Assembly (NCBI RefSeq): GCF_027172205.1
Contig: NC_070613.1
Span: 54,906,001 to 54,970,000 of the forward strand
Length of the DNA stretch: 64,000 nucleotides
Origin: Podarcis raffonei
Taxonomy: Eukaryota; Chordata; Lepidosauria; Squamata; Lacertidae
Direction: 5' to 3'
Shown: positions 32,601-45,400 of the stretch, piece by piece
How positions within the stretch are numbered: the stretch's first letter is position 1
Layout: each line of letters begins with the position of its first letter
Notes under the pieces: generated by a model
What the model saw: the letters and a program-made list of their open reading frames with translations, nothing else
Told to the model about the DNA's origin: nothing
Database searches by the model: none
Position numbers and translations under genes: made by a program

Positions 32601-33255
32601 AGTCAACCTTTCTATATTAGAACTGAGAAATGCACATTGCACGTATATTTCTTCAGAAGAAGATGCCAGAAACATGGAAGAAGAGTTCAAAGAACAGTTG
32701 GCATAGTAAAGTGTATATGCAAATTACTTAACCCTTAGAAAACTGCTTAGCTATAATACTGCGTGACCCGGAAACCAACCAACAACTGAATGGGGTCAAC
32801 AAATTAGAAAATGCTACATTCTAAAACATTTAAGTATTATGTTGCAAATAGCAATATGCTAGGAAGGAAATCATTCAAAAGCCTGTTGAATTGGCAAATG
32901 CCACACTGAAAGAATCTACACAAAGAATTTCATAAAGGATGTTTCCAGCTATAATTTAATCCGCGAGTTCCAGCTATAATTTAATCTCAAAAATTTACAA
33001 AATCTTTCATATATCTTGAGAATGGGGTGGAAAGGAGCATATTTTTTCCTTTGAACGTAAACAACTTCTGGACTGCACCTGTGCATTTTACCCCCTGAAA
33101 AAACCTACCACCACCAGAGAAGTAGGTTGAAAGAATATAGATTTTTGCCAGGCATCAAAAATAAGGTTAGTTATTCCACTTCTGTGAGTCAGGACTCACT
33201 GCGTTCCAGTCTGGTATAAATGACACGGGCGGCAAGCAAAAAAAAGAGTGGCGGT
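29654..33255. other. Interval between EEPD1 and MATCAP2 stop codons
   Basis: Mostly unrecognised AT-rich sequence. A CYGTATTTTT transposon end lies near 29722 beside (ATT)n. Candidate MATCAP2 polyadenylation signal at 32541-32536 (minus strand) would give a 3' UTR of about 715 nt; others further left are possible. Confidence 0.45.
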
Positions 33256-33417
33256 TTAGGGCAGAAGAAGCCTAAGCTCCGTGTCAGACAGCTCATTGAC
33301 TTCCATGATCTTCTCCAGGTGTTCCATGTACCTCGTGTGGTCTTGCAAGAAGTGTGGCACCCTCATGTTCTCAATCATTCCTAAATCCTTCAGGCGATCC
33401 ACATCCTCATAGGAGAC
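33256..33417 (-). CDS. MATCAP2: MATCAP2 last coding exon
   Basis: The exon follows tctaatatccag and encodes VSYEDVDRLKDLGMIENMRV, PHFLQDHTRYMEHLEKIMEV, then NELSDTELRLLLP and TAA. The C-terminal LLLP differs from the shorter human ending as I recall, while the preceding 45 residues are highly conserved. The 3' UTR continues toward lower coordinates; a candidate polyadenylation signal (AATAAA on this strand) is at 32541-32536. Confidence 0.96.
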   Translation of the reverse strand, partial: VSYEDVDRLKDLGMIENMRVPHFLQDHTRYMEHLEKIMEVNELSDTELRLLLP

Positions 33418-36400
33418 CTGGATATTAGAAAAAGAGGGTTCAATGCAGCGCGAGCATTCTCCAAACATGGACTCAGTGCCACCTTGCATGCCCTAGTTCG
33501 GCACTTTAGCACGAAACCAAAAGCACAGGAAGAAAACGTTGGAAAGGCAGATACCATACAAAGTGGGAGAACTTTAGGCCAACTTAGGTATGGCCGGGCC
33601 TGCTAGCATCCCAAGAGACCAAGATGCAGTGCTAGAAGCAGAGTTGGAATCCAACCCACTTCTTTCCAATGGACGTAAATCCGCACCAGGCTTATAAGCT
33701 GGCTTATACATCTCCCACTTGCACTTCCATGTTCTCAAATCTTCAAGAGTACCGTATTTTTCACTCCATAAGATGCACCTGACCATAAGACGAACCTAGT
33801 TTTTAGAGGAGGAAAACAGGAAAAAAATATTCTGAACGAAACAGTGGATGTATGATTTTTGTGGTTCATACTGTGGCCACAGACATGTGATTTGACAGTG
33901 AGTTTGGGGTAGCCAAATGCAAAAATCCTGAGGATCCATGTGGATCCGTGCTTTTTAACCACGTTTTCGTGCCATTGTGGCCTCACGAAACAGTGGATGT
34001 GTGGCTTTTTTGGTGCAGGCTGTAGCCATGGACATGCTGTGTGATCTGATGGTGAATTTGGGGTGACCCAATGCAAAAATCCTGAGGATCCATGTGGCTT
34101 TGTTTCAACACCCACTTCCCTCTTTCAAAAAAAAAAGCATGATCTGCTTTTCGCCCCTGGGCAATTCAGCTCCAGGGACCACACGTTCACTCCATAAGAC
34201 GTACAGACATTTCCCCTTACTTTTTAGGAAGAAAAAAGTGCATCTTATGGAGCAAAAAATACGGTACACTGTTGGCAGGTAAATCTATGATTCATGATTG
34301 ATCTATTATAGATCAGTGTTCCACCCAGCAATTTCACCCACCTTTCCGAGAGCAGTCAGCAAGCAGAAGTCGATGGTATGTCGGTATCTCAGAATCCGGA
34401 GGATGCCATCCAAGTAGACCTGATCTTTACTGAAGCAACCTAAAGTAATTGGATTTATGGTGGCGAGCCCAATTTTAGGAAAAAGCAAAAGATTTAGCAA
34501 TGCACAAATGACAATTATCCTTGTATATTTACACAACAACACGCACATACATATATCGGGAACAGCAGGCTTTGCTTCTGACAAAGCACACACAAGTGTG
34601 TAAGACTGCAATCCTAAACATATTCAGTCTCATTGAACTTGGTGGGAATTACTTCTGAGTAAATATGCTTAAGTTAGGCTGCATATGAGGAGATTAATAG
34701 ATCAACCCTTGCCTCAACTAAGTAAAATGTTTAAGACAGAGTTTTCCGAACTGTGTGTTGCGACATGTGAAGTGTGTCGGCTTCAGTGTGTTGGTGTGTC
34801 ACACAAACGCTCCCCGCACTCCTCCCGGGGCTAGAAAGGGAGCGAGCAGCCTGCCAGTTTGCTAGTAAAACTGAATTACTGTGTCGCGAAAAGATGCGTG
34901 TCTAAAAAGTGTGTCACCAACATGAAAAATTTGGAAAGCTCCGGTTTAGGATGTAACACAATGTGGTGTTTGCCTCCTAGGATGGGTCATAAGGAAAGGG
35001 TTAAATGAGTGAGAATGTGATTGGCCAGTGAGAATGCAAGGGAGGCGTAAAAGTTTGAGTGGGAGGTTTTGAAAGTCAGTTGAGTTTTGGAAGTTGAAGA
35101 AGGAAGAGGGAGGGATAGGCAGTGGGTTGGTAGAGTTGTATTGTGAGAGAGTGAGAGGAATTGTTAGGTGGAGTCAGATAGTTGGGAATAATCAGTTTGA
35201 AGTTGTTAGGAACTAAGATTAAGAAACTGCCAAGAAAAATTAACTGTAACCATAAGCTTGTTCCTGCATTTAAAAATAAACTTGGTTATTTGTTAATGTT
35301 AACAACTGACTGTACTCCGTGTGTCCCCGTGAGATACGGGGTGGTGACAGTGGAAAAAGCAATCGCAGTGGTGGCACAGGGTCAATAGACCGTCAAACGT
35401 CCGGGGGGCCCTGTGTGATTGCCACACCCACCCTAATTCTACTGAAGGAAATAAGGGGAGCATGCCAGACCTAAAATTTGCTGCTGCTCCTAGCATAAAC
35501 ATTTAAGATCACTAGCTATGACATGATGCAGGTATACACCTGGGCAGAAGTCTAATTCTCTTTATTTCATCATAAATGGTTCAAAGAGTGAGCCACCTCC
35601 TTCTGTGACCTGGGAGGCAGCAATTTGTGCATGACTATTACGCTGGTCTTGAAGCTCAAACATCTCGACAGAATCATCTTCATACTGTACTTAACAAAGC
35701 TTTAGTTTGAATATTCTGTATCGTTTTTGTACCTATATCTCATTCCCAACAGAGATTCCTTCTACTTTTACCTTTTTATGACTCCCGTTTTTAAAGACTT
35801 GTAAGAACAATTTCTGCCCTAGCCTGAACTTTTGCTTCTGGAGCTTTCAGGGAGCCTTTTTAAAGAACCAGAGCTTCAAAGAAAACATTCAAACCGAAGG
35901 GGAGGAGAAAAAAGACTTACCTGGAAGAGAAGTATCGGTCCAGCCTCTCTTGGCTCGAACACAATAGTCCCATCTAGTGTTGGGGTCTGTGACAAACTTC
36001 CCAATGTCCTGAAAGAGCTCTTGGAAGGACATTTGGCTCGCTTGGTAGACCGTGTAATACAGAAGTGCCGCCCTCCACAGGAAGGGATCTTTCCGAAAGA
36101 GAACACTGTGGATACTTGCCAGGCCTTCCTCCGTGGGGTTGATGGGTTTGAGGCCATGTTTTCTTCGCCCATTCCAGGTGCTCCACAGCTGGCTGTTGTT
36201 ATTAATGCCTCTCAGATAATGAGTTCCTGTAAAGCATACAGACAAACGCACAATCATGCAGGCATTGCCAGAACGTTAGCCACAAATATGCAAACTGCTA
36301 CCGTGGCAAAAAAAAAAAAAAAACACCCCCCCAAAACCCAAGCATAACCAAATTTAGCCTCAAGTTCAGAACTTCTCAAGACAGTGAGAGATGACAAATG

Positions 36401-39400
36401 CAAGTTATTTTGACTGTGGGCAAGCATTCTGCCTCTGGAACTCAAGTTCATTTCAGTAAGAATTGTGCTAGAGCATGGGTAGGCAAACTAAGGCCCAGGG
36501 GCCGGATCCAGCCCAATTGCCTTCTAAATCCAGTCTGCGGACAGTCCGGGAATCAGCGTGTTTTTACATGAGTAGAATGTGCGCTTTTATTTAAAATGCA
36601 TCTCTGGGTTATTTGTGGGCCATAGGAATTCGTTCATTTCCCCCCCCCCCAAAAAAAAAATATAGTCCAGCTCCCCACAGGGTCTGAGGGACAGTGGACC
36701 GGCCCCCTGCTGAAAAAGTTTTCTGAACCCTGTGCTAGAGTTTGACTTGGTGGGTTGCACCCATTGCTTAAGGGCACATTTGCGTTGCCTTGGCAAACGG
36801 AGGATTCCAGCCCTCTATTTACTGAGGTAATCCAAATATAGCTGCAGGAGAACCCATGTGGCCTTGTGTATATGTGCTTACGTCTTCCTGTGTCTAATGA
36901 CTTCCCCCTGCAAATCGCCCAATATTTCTTTTAGGTCACTGACACTTTTAGGTCACTGACACTTACTTTCCCCCTAGCTGGGGGAAGGGAGGTTAAAAAA
37001 TTGACAGGGGGTGGGCAAAGGGTTAAGCGCTCTCTTCCTGTCCAATCACGTCCTCAGTAAATGCTCTGTCGCCCAATGAGCTTTACAGAACAAGAATATC
37101 ATTAGGAACAAGGAAAGAGAGACATCATTTAATGCGAAGCACTTTCCTGAAATCTTTTTTTCTCACTACACTGCTAACAGTTGGATGGAGACCAGGTGGT
37201 TTTTATTTTATTTTTTTGCACTATCTTCACCCAGACCCTTAAGAAACTTATATGCTGATCAGAAGATCCCTCAGTACTGATTGGCTCCTGGTCTAGTCTT
37301 GTGATGGACTTAAAGTCCTTAGTCGGCAAGCTACTTCTCTGTTGACCTGACCTCCATGGCTTCCACCATCCCTTGTCAGGTCCTCATCTGCAGATGGAAC
37401 TGCCTCCTTGGATGTCAACCACGGCTTCCGGTTTTCCAAACCAGAAGACCTCCCTCATCCTTTGTCAGGTGACTGGGATCGTAACCATTCAGCCATTCAG
37501 CCATGATAGGTAATATCAGCACCCTTCTCAACAGCATCCGGCTTAGCAAGTCGCATAAGAAATGCCTAGAGATGGGCATACTTGCATGACTTATCTGCGC
37601 AATGGCTTCCCTTACGTGCGTACCTATTTCGTGCCTCAACATTCCTTCCAGCCAATGCTCACGTGCTGTGGCAATATTGATGGTAAGAGTTGGGCGGCCG
37701 TTCACCACCGTCATCGAGGCTCGAGAAAGTAAGTCTTCGGAGAGATGGACCACAATCTGAATAAAAAAGAAGAGGAATGAGATATTAAACCTTTAAACAA
37801 TCAAAGGTTTTGCATTCCTAGCTCCAGCAACACATTTCCAATTCTGTATAGAGTCATTGCCAGGTTTTTTAATTTATGATTTTCAATTTTATACATTTCA
37901 ATAATTTTACAATCATTTTAACACTTCAAAACTTGACTTCTTTCCCCCTCTTTCTATGGTTCCTTAAATTTATTTTTAGCATTTTCTGCATATCCAAATG
38001 AGCTTAATTTGCTCATTTATTCATCTACTTTAAATATATATTCTTATAAAACTGCAGGTTATTACAATAAGCCTGCCAATGTTCTTATCTGTTTACAGTT
38101 TGTTTGTAAATATTCAATAAACCTTTTCCATTCTTTAAAAATATTGTTATCTTGATTTCTTATTTTTCTGGCAAGTTTCACCATTTCTGCATATTCCATA
38201 AGTTTTTGCATTCATACTTCTTTTCCTGGGACTTCTTTCCATTTTTTGGACAGGTAACATTCTTGCCACTGTAGTCGCATACATGAATAAATTTCTATAC
38301 TGTTTGGGTAGTTCTGTCCTTATAATTCCCAAAAGGAAAGCTTCTGGGTTTTTTTTTACAAACGTTATTTTAAACATCTTTTTCAATTCATTATATATCA
38401 TTTCCCAGTAAGCTTTAACCTCGCTACAAGACCACCACATATATAGAGTCATTGTGAACCAAAAGTTCAAGATGTCGATTCACCCAACGCAATGCCAATG
38501 GACTGCAGATACAACAGGAAGTGACTGTTGCAAAGGGTCAGTGAAGATTCACTAGTCCAGCACCCAGTCACAACCATGTCTAATACAGACTGCACAATAT
38601 AGGCCCCAGACAGAGCAATCCTGTGCTGGACCCATCTGGGGCTGTTTGGGCACTTGGCCTCTGAGCATCCAGCGAGAAATAACCAAGAATACAGAAAAGA
38701 AAGTGACAGAGGTGCTATTTCTGTTGGGAACAATGAATACTGGTGAATTCTTATGGATTATATATTTTTTCCCTGCTGGGTTTAGCTGAAGTAAAACAGT
38801 ATGAATGAAAGCCTAGAAAGCCAATTTAGTTACAGGAAGGGTAAGATTTCTCTCCCTGCTGGCATGGCCTTTGCCACTGGGGTGTCCAGGTGAAATGTGT
38901 CGTGACCTGGCCCTAGCATTGGGCAAAGAGAGGCAGATGCCTCAGGTGACAGATGCTGCAGGGCTGCAGTAGAAGCTCCTCTCCTCTCTTCTTAAAGTTC
39001 CCAGATACCTTAACTTGGATAAGTCTGGGGCATGTGACTGGGGCATGCATGGGAGAGCCCTGACTCTATGGTGTTAGATAGATCGATAAATCGATAGATC
39101 GATCAATAGATAAATGCTGTTACAAGTGATCCAACCTCGCCTAGGCAGCCTTCTTTCATCATGTATTTCCTGACATGGTTCCAGATACGACTTCTGGGCA
39201 GGAGGCTGCCTCCGGTGGCTTGCTCAAAATTTTCGTAGCTTCCATACTTTTGCAAAGTCAGTTCCATGATTTTGATGGCCTGCACGAGAGACAAAAACAG
39301 AGCAAAAGCTGTTAATCAGGGGCTTAGTGAGCAGGTAGAGCTGGAGACAGAGAGCAGTTCAGACCCCGAGGCTGAAGCAAAGGAGGCGGCTCAAGAGACT

Positions 39401-42400
39401 GCTGAAGAATCCAGGGAATTTCCCTCTCCTGCTGTGATAAGTTACCCTCCCCCCTCGGTCTCCAATAATGTTTAGAATGATGAGGAGGGCAAAACAAAAA
39501 CCAGAGGCACACAGATGCAGTTTGAGACTGCTTGGGATACACCTGGAAGAGGACAAGTCAGAGAGGGAAGACAGCAAGGACCTTCTGCTCCACAGGGGCA
39601 AGACCTGCTGGGAAGCGTTGCTGAGTTGTATGCTGTTTCCAAGAGTTAACTTCACTGGCAACGGAGCCCTGAATCCGACTCCAGCCCTGACAATGGGTAT
39701 TCCCCAAAACAAATCATATTGAGGCTCTAGGCAGCTTCATAGAGCTGGGCAGGATCCCACTGGCCCTTCATGTCATGAGACTCCTGCTCAGCCGGCAGTG
39801 CCACCCTTGGCCACCTGCACTGCAGCAGTGCCAGAGCTCCCTTGCACTTCCTGTGCTGGACACCAATACACAGGCAATGTGCACAATATCAGAAGTTTGT
39901 ATAGATATTTCACAACAAATACAAAAACGAGTCTCCCATTATCCGGAAAACATCTCTGCCCCAAGTAGAGCCACCTATGCACTCCAGAATGCACATGGAG
40001 ACTTTGCACAATTCACTTCAAAAGAATAGGCGGTCTGGCAATTGCAAAAGGACTTACACAAAATACTGTCTCCTCCCACTGAGGGGAATAGGGCTTCCTT
40101 TACAGGCAGAGGAACACCACATACACACCCAAACCTCCCATGCTTACATGTTAAATTTCTGGACATGAGCACAAGTAGAAGAATACTATTTTGATTTCCA
40201 TTTCATGAGTTTCCCATCCGTTTTCAGATTCTGACACGTATGTCTGTGATCTACCAGAGACTTACAGGAAAGTTTGTGCTCTGTTGTGACGCAGGAGGGC
40301 AATGTACTTTGCAATGTGTCACCTAAATAATTCAGAGTGAAGGTTCTCCAGTTTCCCTAACAAAGTCCTAGAACTTTGACAGACGTTTGGAACACCCATT
40401 GCTCATTACACAGATCCAGTTTCTGTTGGGGAGAAAAATTAATTGCTTCATTTAAATAGACGGTTCCCTTTAATATTTCATCTTCCGGCACAATCCTTTT
40501 CTTCCTTGCATTGTCAAGCAGGGAGAAAAGAAGGGCCTATAGAAAAAGGGAAGATATAATCCCCTCACGCCCACACCCCACCTGTTGTTAAAAAAGACCT
40601 CTCCTTGCTCTGTTGTAAGTCACCCTTAGGTTTAGTTTGGCATAAGCAAAACTCTTAGAGCCAATGTGAATTTGAACCAGTAAACCACTGAGGGAACAGC
40701 ATCAGGTTATGCAAACATCTGCCGAAACAGATATCTTCAATGGGTGGGCTCTTTTCCTTATTGTTAAAATACTGAATTGCAGTACAATCCTACCAATGTT
40801 TAATCAGAAGTAAATCCCTTTGGGCTCAATGGGATTTACTTGCAGGGAAGTGAATATAGGATTGCAGCCTTAACATACTGGAAGAATTAATCAGCAACCA
40901 ACTCTGTTTTCAGTCATCTGAAAAATCCCTCTCTGTGGTGAAACTGAGATTTTCAGAAGAACTGGGCTTCCTTTATGCAGCATGCAAGAAGTAGAAAGGA
41001 AAAGAAATACCATCATCCACTGTATTCTGTCGAAAACAAACAAGGAAGCTGCGCATCCAATATTCCTAAAGCAAAACTTTTCGGAAAGGTTTGCGTGATT
41101 TAACTTTGGCTTGCTGAGCACTTAAGCTGACTGAGGAATCCAGGATATGGAAGACTTGTTGAAGGGGGGATAGGAAAGGAAATTGGTCAGTGGGATCATG
41201 TGTTTGCTCCTGCAAAATCAGCTTAGTTGGATCGTTTATTTAGTGCTGTCTATCATCCATTTGCCAACTTAACATGTTTTTTTGCATGCAACGCTAAACC
41301 ATGGATTAATGCTACTCGGATGAGCCTCAACAGGTCTCCAGCAAAGCAGCAGATTCATGCCCTGCCTCTCCCCCTTCTCCCAATTTAACACCAAGCTGAA
41401 AACTGGAAGCAAATTTGGGAGATGTCCTCCTCTCAGCTGCATGGGATGAGAAAGGCACTGTTTGTGCCTGACGTTTCTCTTGGAATTACTGAGGTGTCTC
41501 CTCCTAACACTAAACCATGGCTTACCTTTACATGTGAACCACCCATTCAGTCAATCCTAACTTTTTTCCCCATGTGAAAATGAAAACATACATCGTTCTA
41601 ACTTGATGTCTGTAGATGATGAGACATCAATATCAGCCTTAACCTAGATCCTTTGGTACCGGTGGGCTATGGGAAGCCAGATGTGCACTTAGAATAGGAG
41701 TGGGGAGCCTGTGGCCCTGCAGATGTTGTTGCACTCCAACTCCCATCTACCCCACCTGGCATGGCCAATGGTCAGGGATGATTGGAACTGCAGTCCAGGA
41801 ACAACATTTCATTTATTCATTGCATTTACATTCCACCTTTTTTCCTCCAAGGACCTTGAGGTGGTGTGCATGGTTCTCCCCTTCCTCATTTAATCCCCAC
41901 AATTACCTATTGAGGTTGGTCAGGATGAGGGACCGTGACTGGTCCAAGGTCACTCAGTGAGCTTCATGGCTGACTGAAGATTCGAACCTTGGTCACCCAG
42001 CTCCCAGTCCCACACACTTAACCAATACACCTTGCTGGCATTCTGGAGGGACACTGGTTCTCCAGCCCTTAGGAGGTCTTGCAAGGTCTTCCTCACCCAC
42101 CTCAGTGCAGAAGGCAACTTGAAACCTGTGTCTTTGTGGCGCTATTGCCTCCACTGAAATGAGGAAGCCCACCTTTGCAGGAACAAGGCTCTTGTATGAA
42201 GGCTGCAATCCTAAGCCCAGCTGCTTCTAACTAAGGAGATGTGGATGTCTTTGAGGGGATGCATCACAATGGAAATGAGGGGGAAACAGGGCTTATCTTC
42301 TGAAACATGTGGTTACACAAGAACTGATCTGCACAGACCCAACCTTATTTACTAACCAGTCCCTGCCACATTTCAGTCAAAGTCAAGGGCAAAGAAGACT

Positions 42401-45400
42401 CTGTGCTGCCTAAATCAACAAAATGCATTATGTAAAACTCTCCAAAGTTAATTAAACAACAACAAAATCAATACATGCTAACCCACTAACTCTGACTGCA
42501 GGCAGCCAGTCATCAACATACAGTTTCCTTCTCTGATTTCTTGCATCATCAATATATTATTATTATTATTGTTATTATTATTATTATTATACCAAAAAAA
42601 ACCTGTTATGAAACTGCCTCTTTATTTCTCTTTTTCTCCCCTCTAACCAATAACTTGAATAAATAAAATAAGATGAAATATAGCAATCAACCATCGCCCT
42701 CTCGGCCTGGAAGGTAAAAGAGGCCAAAACCTGGATTTGCTCCCTTTCCTCATTTGGGAGGAAAGACAACCGCAGGGGACTGTTTCCTGAAAGCCAACTC
42801 AACATTTGAAGAATGAGTTACTTTCTTCTTGCCTTTTGGGTCATGACATAGAGCAGCTTAGCACTCCAACTCCCCTCAGCTCCAGCCAGCATGCCCAGTG
42901 GTTAGGGATGATGGAAACTGGAAGGTGGTAATATTCTTTAGGTGATAAAGGTAAAGGTAAAGGGACACCTGACCATTAGGTCCAGTCGTGACCGACTCTG
43001 GGGTTGCGGCGCTCATCTCGCTTTATTGGCCAAGGGAGCCGGCGCACAGCTTCCGGGTCATGTGGCCAGCATGACTAAGCCGCTTCTGGCGAACCAGAGC
43101 AGCACACAGAAACGCCGTTTACCTTCCCGCCAGAGCGGTACCTATTTATCTACTTGCACTTTGACGTGCTTTCAAACTGCTAGGTTGGCAGGAGCAGGGA
43201 CCGAGCAACGGGAGCTCACCCCGTCGTGGGGATTCGAACTGCCAACCTTCTGATTGGCAAGTCCTAGGCTCTGTGGTTTAACCCACAGCACCACCTGCAT
43301 CCCATCTTTAGGTGGTGGTGGAGGGCAAAAGGCAGAGTGACTTTAAGAGTGCAAAGCAAGTTAAACGTTTAAGAAGCAGGAGACCTAAACCCAAGGGAAA
43401 AGCGAAGAAGCTGTATGTGCACCTTTACCTGCTTGAGAAACGTGCTGGACGCCTGGCTGTGCTTTGCTATCACACTGGACAATGCAGAGCTTGCATATTC
43501 AAACTGCGGGTTGTAGCTGAAGTCCGACTTGAAGAACTTCATCTTCTCCTTCTCCACGTTGGAAGGCTTGATGGCAGTGAGGATACAGAACTTCCGCCCA
43601 GAGGCGTCTCCCTCTTTTAAATAGCTCTTGGATCTCTGCAGCGGCTTTGGCTTGGCGAGGCTGGAGAAGGAATGCCTTTTCGCCTTGGTCTTGGGCAAGC
43701 CAATGCTGCTCCCTGTTACGGAAATACTGCGTGCCAACTTGATGCCGCTGGGTATTGGGCTTGTGATGAAGAGGGAGGGCTGCCGGCTGAGGCCGCACCA
43801 CCCGTTCCGGGGCAAAGGCGGCGGGGCCTTGATCTTCTGGCGCTCGCTGCCCCGCGAAGCATTGGGGGGCTTGGCCGGCTTCCGGTGCCTCTTGTGGTGG
43901 GCCAAGGGGTGCTTTTGGAGAAGGTGCTTTTTTTCCTCTTTGCTCTGCAGAAGGACGTTGTAGCTGCTGGTCCCTGTGGTGAATGTGTCCTTGAGGATTC
44001 CTGACTGGGACAGGCGCCGAATGCTGCTGCTTTCATTCTTAGGAAAGAAATTGTACTCCTCCGGACTCAAGACTGTCTTTTTTGAGAGCTCTTGCTCTGG
44101 CCAGTGAAGCTTTTCTGCAGTAAATTAAGAAGAAAGAAAAGGCTAGGAAAAGCAATCCAATGAAAAATGACGTTTTCAGATTCTGTGCAACTAGGAACGT
44201 GCAGGCATAGAAACACACAAAGGCAACCTTTATATATATAACTTACTGATACAAACATATCTCCAAGAGCTTGGATTGTGGCACCTCAATGCACAATCAT
44301 TAAGAATACATTAAATACAAACAAAAGCCTGAATTCACCTGTGGTGAATTGCCAAGGAGTGTCAAGGAGTGCCAAGGAGTGTGGTGGAGTCTCCTTCTTT
44401 GGAGGTCTTTAAACAGAGGCTTGACAACCATATGTCAGGAGTGCTCTGATGGTGTTTCCTGCTTGGCAGGGGGTTGGACTTGATGCCCCTTGTGGTCTAT
44501 TCCAACTCTATGATTCTATGTGGTAAAACCCGTATTTTGAGACTGAATACAGTTCTTCAATATATCTATCTACGTAGTGCCTTCAAGCTGGGAAATGTTT
44601 CCCTATTACATGGGGTGTCCTGAACATGCCACCATAGCTGTCAACTTTCCCCTTTTCTTGTGAGGAATTCTATTCGGAATAAGGGAATTTCCCTTTAAGA
44701 AAGGGAAATGTTGACAGCTATGCATGCCACAAATATCTCTGCACAGCCATGTGAGAGAGAGATGGGGGATAAGAGGGAAAGCAAAGCAAAATTGTTCTCT
44801 CCACTTTATTGGAACAGTCATAAAACTGTCACCTTATTTGCCTCTTGGTTCTACACAGAAAGAATGCTACGCGCTAAACATTTCCTCTCAGTGGGGACGA
44901 GAGAAGGACTTCCTCTCCCGCCCTTTCTGGCACAAGTGTCATTTGGCAGTTCCTGCTTCTCCAAAGCTATTGTGCACAAGTAATTTCCCCTCTTGTGTTT
45001 GCTGGATAAAATAAATAGTTGAGCAAATTGTGGCTATTCTTGAAACATCAAAAATAGAGCTGGCATCTCCCTTCTCCTGCTCAAAAATGGGAAAGAGATT
45101 GCTTAACACTGTGGTTGTGTACGAGAGAAGCCCACAGCTCCCAAATTGGATCCAGGTAGTGGATTCTGGAAACAACTGGCCCACTCCAGTCCTAAGATTA
45201 ATGGATAAGAACTCCTGACTTGCTTATCTCTTAACCATAGGAAGAGCCCAGCTCCACAGGGAAATTCCATGCTTACAAGCCACAGAATCCAGCCCTAAAG
45301 TTAGAGGTAAAGGGACCCCTGACCATTAGGTCCAGTCGCGGCCGACTCTGGGGTTGCGGTGCTCATCTCGTTTTACTGGCTGAGGGAGCCGGTGTACAGC

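Larger units (their letters stand above)
39701..42946. other. MATCAP2 intron with scattered MITE and SINE fragments
   Basis: Contains a CTAAACCATGG palindromic fragment (41285-41530), short MITE (40791-40868), an ACTCCAACTCCCATC hAT fragment (about 41699-41810 and 42855-42920), a SINE (41811-42035) and (TTA)n at 42556-42592. The rest is unrecognised. Confidence 0.5.

Noticed and set aside
35832-36347. 171-codon plus-strand open frame
   Set aside because: It is the antisense of the MATCAP2 exon at 35921-36226.
43628-44004. Long plus-strand open frames over 43628-44004
   Set aside because: They are antisense to the MATCAP2 large coding exon, whose minus-strand translation is clearly the conserved one.
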